Shown here piece after piece: positions 26,224-33,628 of a stretch of DNA of 64,000 nt. The stretch spans positions 1 through 64,000 of the forward strand of contig JAKIUY010000009.1 of NCBI GenBank assembly GCA_021647315.1, read 5' to 3'. The translations under genes were made by a program, and so were the position numbers. The notes beneath the pieces are model-generated. The model was not told where the DNA came from, did no database searches, and was given only the letters and a program-made list of their open reading frames with translations. The stretch comes from Victivallaceae bacterium (GTDB lineage Bacteria > Verrucomicrobiota > Lentisphaeria > Victivallales > Victivallaceae). Position 1 is the stretch's first letter; each line of letters starts with the position of its first letter.

Positions 26224-26325
26224 AAACGTTTCCTTATAATTTTATGTTGCACAACATGATAGCTTACTGACTCCTTTATTAAAAAGTAAGAGCGGCAAGT
26301 TTTATGCCATCCGATAAATTTAACT

Positions 26326-27135
26326 TCACTGCTTCATCATCGGACAGTTCTGCATCATCTCCTGCTGTTTGGGTGACATATTTGAGTCCGTTGGTTCATT
26401 ACTGCTTTTCATCATACAATACTGCATCAGCTCACCACAGCGGCTGATTGATTTTTCGAGTATTTTTTTATCGTACGGATTCGCCATTTGCTGTAATTTT
26501 TTTAATTCATTGCTCTGGAGATGAGACATATTACTAATCCGTTTCATCAGTAGCGGCTTGGTGGTTGTCGTCAGTTTCTGCCCATCATCAAGTGCAGCAC
26601 GTGCCTCGTCAAGCATCACTCGCAGCAGATTACGATCTAAGCCACCGCCGCTATGATATTTGGAGACTAACTCTTTCAGGCGTTCGGTTGAGTAGGTAAT
26701 TTTCAGTTCAACCTTTTTCTCGCGATTAATGCTGAGCATAAACCGCACTTTTTCGGTCAACAGTTTTATGGGATAGAACCAGTCACCCGGCACGGTATTA
26801 GTGGCGGCATTCACGGTTCCCCAGCTTAATACAGCGATAATAGCGAAAGAGGCGGCAATCCGCAATACTTTTTCCCGTGATTTAAAGTTAACGATTCTGG
26901 GGTTTAGAAACGCTGTTTCATTGGCCATTTTGGCAATAATCCTGATCAGTGGCTGAATTGATGATTTAGTTTCAGGTGCAGGAGCCTGACGGAGGCGTAC
27001 CACACTTTCCAGCATTGGGCGCAACTCTTCCGCAGCTTCGGGATAATCTGCCAATATCACCTGAATATTCGCTCCATCGATCAATTTATCGATGGCAATG
27101 TCGAGAATCTCTTCAATTGAATATGCTTTATTCAT
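26326..27135 (-). CDS. DUF5667-like membrane protein, putative anti-sigma factor
   Basis: A 269-residue single-pass protein encoded immediately after the ECF sigma gene, with no gap between stop and start. The cytoplasmic N-terminal part (1-90: YSIEEILDIAIDKLIDG, ILADYPEAAEELRPMLE) has the pattern of proteins paired with ECF factors. One TM segment (91-110) is followed by the DUF5667 signature PGDWFYPIKLLTEKVRFML. The C-terminus after about residue 225 carries Cys and clustered Met (RCGELMQYCMMK, then MMQNCPMMKQ), a plausible Cu/Ag-sensing tail on the periplasmic side. Position and topology make it the likely anti-sigma factor; no zinc-anti-sigma motif is seen. Confidence 0.7.
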   Translation of the reverse strand: MNKAYSIEEILDIAIDKLIDGANIQVILADYPEAAEELRPMLESVVRLRQAPAPETKSSIQPLIRIIAKMANETAFLNPRIVNFKSREKVLRIAASFAIIAVLSWGTVNAATNTVPGDWFYPIKLLTEKVRFMLSINREKKVELKITYSTERLKELVSKYHSGGGLDRNLLRVMLDEARAALDDGQKLTTTTKPLLMKRISNMSHLQSNELKKLQQMANPYDKKILEKSISRCGELMQYCMMKSSNEPTDSNMSPKQQEMMQNCPMMKQ

Positions 27136-27657
27136 TTATGATAGTGCTCCATTTAATGCTTTCAGTGCTCTGAATTGAATTGCGCGTAATGCACCGATAC
27201 TTTTATCTGTAATCATGGCGATCTCTTTATTATTCAGTCCTTGGATAAATTTAAAAATTAAAAATTCACGTTGTTCATCATTGACCTGTGATAGCGCATG
27301 GTGAATATCTAGCTTTGCGTCAATTGAGGCATGAACTCTGGTGGTATCTTCAATCTGTTCCGCAAACTCACCATTCAGTTCTGTTTCGGGTCTGGAATTC
27401 ATATATCTGCCTTTGTCGATAATAACATTACGGGCTATTCTGTAGAGCCACGCTTCAAAATTTCCACGCTGATTTTTTATTGATCGTATTACCTTTAAAA
27501 ACACCTCCCCAGCCAAATCTTCCGCATCATTCGGTCGGGCTCGGTAATAGATGAATTTAACTATCTTGGGATAGTAAAACTGATAGAGCTCGGTCATCGC
27601 CTCATCATCAAGTGTTCTAGCGCGTTCAAGCACATTATCTAAATCAAACTCATTCAA
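27136..27657 (-). CDS. ECF RNA polymerase sigma factor
   Basis: A 173-residue group IV sigma-70 factor with region 2 (residues about 20-85: LYQFYYPKIVKFIYYR, DAEDLAGEVFLKVIRSI, FEAWLYRIARNVIID) and region 4 (about 115-170: ALSQVNDEQREFLIFKF, LNNKEIAMITDKSIGALRAI). No extra C-terminal domain. The gene is followed directly by a DUF5667-like gene and preceded by a site that matches the promoters of other metal genes in the window, implying that it activates its own transcription. An AGAGGA lies about 12 nt before the ATG. The stimulus is inferred to be copper/silver from the regulated genes, not from the protein itself. Confidence 0.9.
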   Translation of the reverse strand: MNEFDLDNVLERARTLDDEAMTELYQFYYPKIVKFIYYRARPNDAEDLAGEVFLKVIRSIKNQRGNFEAWLYRIARNVIIDKGRYMNSRPETELNGEFAEQIEDTTRVHASIDAKLDIHHALSQVNDEQREFLIFKFIQGLNNKEIAMITDKSIGALRAIQFRALKALNGALS

Positions 27658-27685
27658 TTTTCTATCCTCTTATGTTGTACATTAG

Positions 27686-27717
27686 GTAAAGACGTAAGAA
27701 ATTACAAAACGTTACGC
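27686..27717 (-). promoter_or_regulatory. predicted autoregulatory ECF promoter
   Basis: GCGTAAC (27711-27717) and CGTCTTTAC (27686-27694) on the minus strand with a 16-nt spacer, about 29 bp before the sigma start. The -35 box and the following GTTT are the mirror image of the divergent promoter at 27737, producing a 12-bp inverted repeat between them. Confidence 0.72.
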
Positions 27718-27736
27718 AAACATATTTTTTGCAACA

Positions 27737-27769
27737 GCGTAACGTTTTTCTTTTACTGTTCGTCTTAAT
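27737..27769 (+). promoter_or_regulatory. predicted divergent ECF promoter
   Basis: GCGTAAC (27737-27743) and CGTCTTAAT (27761-27769) on the plus strand with a 17-nt spacer. It differs from the other three sites by one nt in spacing and at the end of the -10 box. It faces the HAMP-like gene at 27835. A 9-bp inverted repeat (GTTCGTCTT...AAGACGAAC) overlaps its -10. Confidence 0.6.
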
Positions 27770-27834
27770 AATTAACAAGACGAACATTTTCTGAAAAAAA
27801 TAATCACCAAAGCTTAAATAATGGGGCAAGTATC

Positions 27835-28212
27835 ATGAAAACTAAAAACAAATTATCTCTGGCAACCGCAATGGCACTATTGATGGCTTTAATAACAGCT
27901 GTAGCCATGGGTGTTTACGCAATTATTCAGTATAGTCTCATGCCCGATCAAAGTATCTTAAATTTGATGTTTCGTCACAGTTGGCATGTTCTGGTACTAG
28001 GGCTGTTTTCATATTGTGTCCTATATTTTGTTCTCTATCATCAGGTAGTTAAACCTTTTATTAAAATTTATCAGAAATGCTATGCTATAACCAAAGGCGA
28101 TTTTTCAAAACTTGACCTGGAATCACCTATCAAAGAGATTCAACTTATCATTGACGGCATCAATATGATGGAATCACAAATTGAAATGACGAAAACACAA
28201 ATTGAAAAATAA
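27835..28212 (+). CDS. small two-helix membrane protein with HAMP-like segment
   Basis: A 125-residue protein with two hydrophobic helices (about residues 12-34 and 48-68) and a cytoplasmic C-terminal part resembling a HAMP linker (VVKPFIKIYQKCYAITKGDF, then IKEIQLIIDGINMMESQIE) that ends as a coiled coil. It has no kinase or cyclase domain. It is divergent from the sigma gene and has its own ECF-type promoter, so it is probably part of the response. It may modulate another membrane protein. Function unknown. Confidence 0.65.
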   Translation: MKTKNKLSLATAMALLMALITAVAMGVYAIIQYSLMPDQSILNLMFRHSWHVLVLGLFSYCVLYFVLYHQVVKPFIKIYQKCYAITKGDFSKLDLESPIKEIQLIIDGINMMESQIEMTKTQIEK

Positions 28213-28229
28213 TAATTAACAATCCTCAA

Positions 28230-28475
28230 TCTCTCTACTGCTTTGGTTGGCTTTGCCTTTTTAATTGTTACCCCGGCTTTTTCCAGCTTGCTGATATATT
28301 TTACCGGAGCTTTTTTATGGTTGCGATGCATCCGAGACAACGCAACTGACATAAATGCGTTTACCTTTTACAACAATATAAAGTTTTTTATTGATTTTTC
28401 CACCCATTACCGGGCAGGTCGTCTGTAATTTAACTTTTTTAACCGATGGCTTATACTTCAAACGGTTGAAATTTC
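28230..28475 (-). pseudogene. decayed YHS-type metal-binding domain
   Basis: On the minus strand the sequence reads VKLQTTCPVMGGKINKKLYI then VVKGKRIYVSC, which is the first half of the YHS domain found in the 21021-21527 protein. A one-base frameshift at the second cysteine cluster moves the rest (CLGCIATIKKAPVKYISKLE) into another frame. Upstream, toward 28600, only a degenerate N-terminal region is left, with stops. It lies about 130 bp after the Cu/Zn permease gene, so a permease-chaperone pair was probably present and the chaperone has been lost. Confidence 0.72.
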
Positions 28476-28598
28476 AGCTTTTTACATGCCCTGATAACGC
28501 TGTTTATGCCCTTTGCAAGTTACAGGTTACTTACAAAAAGCAGTCCAGCATTACCATCTTCATGAAAAAAGTTAAGGTTCTTCCCGCTCGAAGTATAA

Positions 28599-29828
28599 TC
28601 AATCAGTTACCGGCGTAAAACCACATTTGACGATTTCAGCTGATATAATCTTATCATTCAATGAATCCCCGCTGACCGTAACTATACCGGATTCAATATT
28701 AATTTCAGTTGCTGCAATGCCACTTAAGGCATTAAGTGCTGTTTTTAGTTTGCCTGCACAGCCCTGACAGGTGATGCCAGTAACATGAAACTCTCTGCTG
28801 GTCAGACGATCGCTAGTGCTTTTACTATGACTGTTAAACCAATCTTTGAATTCCATAATTGCGAAACGTAGCATCAGGCCGCCCAGTATAATGGTAGCTA
28901 CAATAGGAATAATACCGGCTTCGTGATGCTGCATTGCGGTCTGCACTGTGTGCGGGGCAATAACTGAACTGAACAACCAACCGCAAAACAGACTGCCGGT
29001 AATAATTGTACCAAGGTAAATAAATAGATTTTTAATGCCAAAAGCACGATAAACAGTGCCGATAGTTGCAACATTTGATGCCGGTCCTGCCATTAGGAAT
29101 ACCAACGCCGCACCGATGGGCATACCATTCGCGACTAGTGCCGCCGCGATTGGGACTGAAGCAGTTGCACAAACATACATTGGCAGTGAAATCAATAACA
29201 CCAACAGCATCGCCAGTAAAATGTTATCGGTCAGATAGTTCTGGAAAAAATCTTTTGGCAACCAAGTTGTGATGGCTGCCGAGATAATAATCCCGGCAAA
29301 CAACCAGCGCCAGATCATTTTCAAGAGGTCATCAACGGCAAAATTTAACAGTTCCCGACAGGTTTTTGGTGGAGCATTATCCGAGGATAGATCTTCTGCG
29401 ATACTGTTTTCGGCAGCTGTATCTGAAAAATATGACAAGAGACCGCCGATAATGCCGAGAATAAACGCACTGACCAATTTGAATAGGGCAAACGGTAAAC
29501 CTAGCAACGAAGCACTGACCATAATAGAATCAACGCCGGTCTGCGGAGTGCTGATCAAAAATCCCATTGCCGCGCCATTGCCAGCCCCTTGTTTTTTTAT
29601 CCCGAGCGCAGCAGGAATAACCCCGCATGAACACAATGGCATTGGAACCCCGAAGATTACCGCTTTGAAAATAGCAGAAATCCGTCCATGTCCTAAATGG
29701 CGTTTGATAAAATTATCTGGTATCCAGATATGTAATGCGCCGGCAATGCCTAGTCCAAGCAATAACCAGGGCGCAAGTTCAGTAGTCGTTAACCAACAAT
29801 TTACAAAAAATTCAATTATTTTATCCAT
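28599..29828 (-). CDS. SO_0444-type Cu/Zn efflux permease with HMA domain
   Basis: A 409-residue protein joining a permease of the YraQ/ArsP type to a C-terminal heavy-metal-associated domain. The N-terminal part has about 8 TM helices with the conserved motifs VPMPLCSCGVIPAALG and ISTPQTGVDSI, and later ISLPMYVCATASVPIAAAL and FLMAGPASNVATIG. The HMA domain (about residues 345-405) carries the metal-binding GITCQGCAGK loop. This layout and length match the SO_0444 family of copper/zinc exporters. No ECF-type site is found before it. A decayed YHS gene follows on the same strand. Confidence 0.87.
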   Translation of the reverse strand: MDKIIEFFVNCWLTTTELAPWLLLGLGIAGALHIWIPDNFIKRHLGHGRISAIFKAVIFGVPMPLCSCGVIPAALGIKKQGAGNGAAMGFLISTPQTGVDSIMVSASLLGLPFALFKLVSAFILGIIGGLLSYFSDTAAENSIAEDLSSDNAPPKTCRELLNFAVDDLLKMIWRWLFAGIIISAAITTWLPKDFFQNYLTDNILLAMLLVLLISLPMYVCATASVPIAAALVANGMPIGAALVFLMAGPASNVATIGTVYRAFGIKNLFIYLGTIITGSLFCGWLFSSVIAPHTVQTAMQHHEAGIIPIVATIILGGLMLRFAIMEFKDWFNSHSKSTSDRLTSREFHVTGITCQGCAGKLKTALNALSGIAATEINIESGIVTVSGDSLNDKIISAEIVKCGFTPVTD

Positions 29829-30250
29829 TTTATAATGTATTTAGGGCTCACTCAAAAATAAATTGGATAATTTCGCGTCGGATGCGGACAACTTATTAAG
29901 GCACAAAAGTGTTTACATAGTAGAACTATATAAATATTTTCGTAACGCGGAGCAACTGTTTGCAAACAAACGAAAAATCCAACCTGTTTTTTTGCGAGTC
30001 CTTACCTATTTTTTTTAGTTATTGTCTGAAAACTGTTCTTTCAGAGCCCATTTCTACTGCTATAGACTGCGATGCTAAATGAAAGTTCCTCGATTTTTGA
30101 TAAAACTATCACTTCCTTATAAACTTAGTATACTATAAGGTCATAATAAAATCAATAAAAAAGGATTGATTTAAGGCTAAATAATGATAATGTAATAGTT
30201 TATTACTTATACGAGCATAATGAAATATAATAAAACAATTAAGGAGCATC
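29829..30250. other. gene-free region between permease and UxaE-like gene
   Basis: AT-rich, no ORF or clear terminator. Near 29850 it shares CACTCAAAAATAAATTG with the region before the cyclase gene. It must hold the divergent promoters of both flanking genes, but no convincing boxes stand out. A strong AAGGAG precedes the gene at 30251. Confidence 0.35.
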
Positions 30251-31774
30251 ATGGAAAAAATTCTTGAAAACGCCGCAACTTTACTAGCATCTTCCGAGAA
30301 TAACATTCGTCAAAACATTGATCATCCGGGAAGTGCATTTTCCTTTTACAGTGACTCTATAAATAAAATTGGCGACTCGATTGTCGCTATGGCACGCGAC
30401 AGCAAATCACGCTTTCTTGTTGTTATTTCAAGCTGTGATGACGAAACTATCGTAGAATTCACCGGTGATAGAATCGGCACTGATGAAATTGCCGCCAAAA
30501 TATGTCCTTTGAATGCTGCTAACGCCAAAGCACTGCGCAAAGTGTTCCCATGGACCGCGCCTATTTCATTGCGTGACCGTAAAACAACTGTCGGTTGCGG
30601 TGACCGTCTTGGCTGTGCCACCGTCGGCCATATTGCCGCGGCTAAAGAGTTCCAGGTTACACCGGTGTTGGCTCAACAGTCTATCCGTGAACTTGCCCTG
30701 ACCGGCAGAACCTATCGCGATGTCGTCGATGATACCTGTTTCATGGTCTTTCAGGCTGGCTACAAAGATGGTTATGGTGCGGATGGTGATCACCTGAAAA
30801 CCATTGATGATATTGATGTTGCTCTCGCAGCTGATATGTTAATGATTACCCTTGATCTGTCAGACATCATGAATGCCGCCGCTGGTGACTGGCCGCGGTC
30901 CGAAATTGATGCCGCATTTGACAAACTGCCGGAGGGCACCAAACAACATATTATTGACACTTATGCTGATAAAACATTCACAGTAAAAAGCAGTAAAGTT
31001 AATATTGATGCCGCAACTGCTAAACGTTGTGCCGTTATGTATCTCGGTGCATTAGATTACGCTGCAACGGTTCATGAACACCTGGCTGAGCGTCGTGGCA
31101 ACAAATTTGATCTTGAAGTTTCAATTGATGAAACAACTTCTCCGACCCTGCCATCTCATCACCTGTTTATTGCGAAAGAGTTATTGTTGCGTAACGTTGA
31201 ATTTACTTCACTCGCACCGCGTTTTATCGGTGAATTCCAGAAAGGAATTGACTACATCGGCGATAAAGCTGAGTTTGACCGTCAATTCCGGGTTCACGCT
31301 GATATTGCTCAGGCTAATGGTGATTATAAAGTATCAATCCACTCCGGCAGTGACAAATTTATGGTTTATCCGACCATCGGTGAAATGACCGATATGCGTC
31401 TGCATCTGAAAACCGCCGGCACCAGCTGGCTTGAAGCGGTCAGAGTTATCGCTCAACACGATCCGGTGCTTTATCGTTCGATGCACAAATGTTCACTCGA
31501 TAATTTTGCCGCCATGCAGGAGCTATATCATATCACCGCTGATATTAATAAAATCGCTGACGTTGACAGCCTTAAAGACGAAGAATTACCAGCATTGATG
31601 GAACAGTTAGAGGCCCGTCAACTGCTACACATCACCTACGGTCCAATTCTTAATGACAAAGTAATTCGTCCGCTCTTCTTTGCCGCAATGCACAAATTTG
31701 AAAAAGAGTACCATCAGGGAATTTATAAGCATTTTTATAAACACCTGAACCTGCTCGGTGTACCGAAGAGATAA
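30251..31774 (+). CDS. tagaturonate epimerase-like protein (UxaE family)
   Basis: A 507-residue soluble protein resembling the tagaturonate/fructuronate epimerase family (UxaE), which connects galacturonate and glucuronate catabolism. Recognisable stretches are TVGCGDRLGCATVGHI, the metal-site-like FMVFQAGYKDGYGADGDHLK and VSIHSGSDKFMVYPTIGEMT, consistent with a TIM-barrel-like sugar acid enzyme. Length fits the family. It appears to be a single gene with a perfect AAGGAG. The low-complexity array starting 4 bp past its stop is described separately. Assignment is from memory of the family and should be checked. Confidence 0.7.
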   Translation: MEKILENAATLLASSENNIRQNIDHPGSAFSFYSDSINKIGDSIVAMARDSKSRFLVVISSCDDETIVEFTGDRIGTDEIAAKICPLNAANAKALRKVFPWTAPISLRDRKTTVGCGDRLGCATVGHIAAAKEFQVTPVLAQQSIRELALTGRTYRDVVDDTCFMVFQAGYKDGYGADGDHLKTIDDIDVALAADMLMITLDLSDIMNAAAGDWPRSEIDAAFDKLPEGTKQHIIDTYADKTFTVKSSKVNIDAATAKRCAVMYLGALDYAATVHEHLAERRGNKFDLEVSIDETTSPTLPSHHLFIAKELLLRNVEFTSLAPRFIGEFQKGIDYIGDKAEFDRQFRVHADIAQANGDYKVSIHSGSDKFMVYPTIGEMTDMRLHLKTAGTSWLEAVRVIAQHDPVLYRSMHKCSLDNFAAMQELYHITADINKIADVDSLKDEELPALMEQLEARQLLHITYGPILNDKVIRPLFFAAMHKFEKEYHQGIYKHFYKHLNLLGVPKR

Positions 31775-31777
31775 AAA

Positions 31778-31824
31778 CTTGATACTTGATACTTGATACT
31801 TGGGGCTTGGGGCTGGGGGCTGGG
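31778..31824. repeat. low-complexity array at the UxaE 3' end
   Basis: Three copies of CTTGATA followed by runs of CTTGGGG/CTGGGGG. It starts 4 bp after the stop codon. The same kind of array (AAGCCCC/AAGCCCCTAG) is found at the queD 3' end and a pure heptamer array at the ribF 3' end. Confidence 0.6.
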
Positions 31825-31884
31825 ATAATATATCTTGCAGGTTTACGCTCCCATAAGTCCCATAAGTCATGAAAAAAGGATAAC

Positions 31885-32289
31885 GTGATAGAAAAAGAAC
31901 AGTCATTAAAAAAAATCCTCAATAGATTCAGGAATAACTGGACTGGGCATATCGCCGAGTATCGTGTTTTACTTATTGTTACTTTACTTGCTGCTATTGC
32001 TGATATGGTTTCGACTTGTCACTTTATGCTGGTTGAAGGGGCAGAAACCGAAGCCCATCCTGGAGTTCGTCTAGTCTGTATGGTTCTTGGTCCCATTGCT
32101 GGTCCACTGGCAGGGAAAATATGCCAGTTGGCAGCCCTCTTAGCCCTGACGGTCTATTTCCGACGACATGCCATTTATCTATTCATTCCGGTAATAATAC
32201 TCTATAGTTGGGCGGCATGGTATAATATATGGGGACGTCAGCTTTATTATCCACGACTACTGTGGTTACTGGAATATATTGGAGGATAA
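31885..32289 (+). CDS. hypothetical four-helix membrane protein
   Basis: A 134-residue protein starting with GTG, with AAAGGA 4 nt upstream. About four hydrophobic segments: VLLIVTLLAAIADMVS, CMVLGPIAGPLAGKICQLAA, and two more near residues 95-130. The motif ADMVSTCHFM...GAETEAHPG resembles DUF5658-like small membrane proteins. No function can be given. Its end lies only 7 bp before the following oxidoreductase start, so they may be co-transcribed. Confidence 0.6.
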   Translation: MIEKEQSLKKILNRFRNNWTGHIAEYRVLLIVTLLAAIADMVSTCHFMLVEGAETEAHPGVRLVCMVLGPIAGPLAGKICQLAALLALTVYFRRHAIYLFIPVIILYSWAAWYNIWGRQLYYPRLLWLLEYIGG

Positions 32290-32296
32290 GGTATCT

Positions 32297-33304
32297 ATGA
32301 AAATAACTAAATGCGTTATTATCGGCAGTTGCGGGCATATCAATTATGCTCTGCAGGATATTCGTCAATATCCAGAATTGACAGTTTGCGGTATCGCTAC
32401 TGCAGATCCAGTCGATGTTTGCTCGGATCTGAATGTTCAGATCACGGAAGAGTTTAATTGTCGTTGGTTCGATGACTTTCGAGTTATGCTCGATCAACTC
32501 AAACCTGATGTGGCAATTATAGCCACCCGTTTTGATCTTAACGGCCCCGTTTCACTTGAATGTCTCAAGCGCGGCATCAACTGTTTTACCGAAAAATCTA
32601 TTGCACATAACTTCGAGATACTGGAAGAACTTCGTAATACCGCTGAACAAAATGATGCATTAATTATCGGCATGCACGGCATGCGTTATGAACCAGAATT
32701 TTATGCCGCCTATCAAGCAGTAAAGAATGGTTTAATCGGCAAACCAATGCTGTTCACTGGGCAGAAATCATATAAGTTTGGCAATGATCGCCCTGATTTC
32801 TATCGTCAACGGTCAACCTACGGTGGCACTATTCTCTGGGTTGCGGTTCATGCCATCGACTGGGCCTGCTGGATTATGGGAGAAATCAACGACATTAGTG
32901 CCCACCACAGCAACGCCCATAATTTCGACTATGGCGACTGTGAAGCGACTGCGGTAATGTCGTTTTCATTTGCCAATGGCGCAATGGGTACGATCAATGC
33001 CGATTTCTACCAACCGCAACAATCAAAACTACACGGCGGCGACCAGTTGCGTATTGCTGGAAATAAAGGAATTATTGAGGTCGGCAACAAACAGGCCTTC
33101 ATAACCACGCATGAACAGCCTCTCACAGAATTACCACTGGAACCGGGCGAATTCTTCGCTGACTTCTGCCGTAAAATCAACAATGAAGGTAAATGTCGCC
33201 TTTCAATGCAGGAAACTTTCAGAGTAAATGAAATAGCCCTCCAGGCCAGAGCCTCAGCCGACAGCCATTCGCCTGTTAATACACAAGTGCATTCTTTTAG
33301 CTAG
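32297..33304 (+). CDS. Gfo/Idh/MocA family oxidoreductase
   Basis: A 335-residue NAD(P)-dependent sugar or cyclitol dehydrogenase. An N-terminal Rossmann fold (KCVIIGSCGHINYAL, IIATRFDLNG, CLKRGINCFTEKSIA with the catalytic EK) precedes the C-terminal sheet domain (GGTILWVAVHAIDWACWIMG, with the His-Asp pair). ATG at 32297 is chosen over one at 32279 because it leaves the Rossmann start at a normal place and avoids overlapping the upstream gene. The last residues (about TQVHSFS) and the stop codon are read from an R2 repeat (33279-33304), so the original C-terminus may have been altered. Substrate unknown. Confidence 0.82.
   Translation: MKITKCVIIGSCGHINYALQDIRQYPELTVCGIATADPVDVCSDLNVQITEEFNCRWFDDFRVMLDQLKPDVAIIATRFDLNGPVSLECLKRGINCFTEKSIAHNFEILEELRNTAEQNDALIIGMHGMRYEPEFYAAYQAVKNGLIGKPMLFTGQKSYKFGNDRPDFYRQRSTYGGTILWVAVHAIDWACWIMGEINDISAHHSNAHNFDYGDCEATAVMSFSFANGAMGTINADFYQPQQSKLHGGDQLRIAGNKGIIEVGNKQAFITTHEQPLTELPLEPGEFFADFCRKINNEGKCRLSMQETFRVNEIALQARASADSHSPVNTQVHSFS
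33279..33304 (+). repeat. R2 repeat, partial copy that supplies a stop codon
   Basis: This 26-bp segment (ATACACAAGTGCATTC then TTTTAGCTAG) is identical to the start of the full R2 copy at 33438. Read in frame it encodes the last residues of the oxidoreductase, and its TAG is the stop codon. Confidence 0.65.
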
Positions 33305-33314
33305 ACGGGACTCA

Positions 33315-33358
33315 AAAAGCCTTTTGAATTTTCCGCATCGCGGAAATTAAAGGCTTTT
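33315..33358 (+). terminator. terminator after the oxidoreductase gene
   Basis: AAAAGCCTTT (33315-33324) pairs with AAAGGCTTTT (33349-33358), and the inner TTTCCGC/GCGGAAA extends the stem. The T run after it is short. It lies 11 bp past the stop codon. Confidence 0.65.
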
Positions 33359-33380
33359 CTCCGTTCTCCGCTCCATATTT

Positions 33381-33429
33381 CTGAACACATGACCTAAGTG
33401 ATTTTTCTTAGTCACGGGCATGTGTTCAG
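33381..33429. repeat. palindrome CTGAACACATG...CATGTGTTCAG
   Basis: Perfect 11-bp inverted repeat around a 27-nt centre that has its own GTGA...TCAC pairing. The left arm and the next bases (CTGAACACATGACCT) recur at 658-672 inside the R1 element. Confidence 0.55.
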
Positions 33430-33437
33430 TATCTGTT

Positions 33438-33524
33438 ATACACAAGTGCATTCTTTTAGCTAGTTTACTGCGCCTATTTAAGCTCAACTGCGCAGCTCTT
33501 TAATAGCTTTTAGATCGCAAAACG
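33438..33524 (+). repeat. R2 repeat, full copy
   Basis: About 87 bp reading ACACAAGTGCATTCTTTTAG, then GCGCAGCTCTTTAAT and TTTTAGATCGCAAAACGG. Other full copies are at 42488-42572 (plus) and 48895-48982 (minus). The rest of the gap to 33628 shows nothing else. Confidence 0.65.
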
Positions 33525-33628
33525 GTATTAATTTCAAAGAAAATTCTTTGAAATTGAGGTATTAAAATAAACAACCACGTCCAAAGGACAGGATATTTTA
33601 TACAGGAATAAAAATATTGCCCCTGCTC

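Noticed and set aside
29941-29960. CGTAACGC near the Cu/Zn permease as a fifth ECF site
   Set aside because: On the strand of the permease it reads GCGTTACG, not GCGTAACG, and no CGTCTT box is at the right distance.
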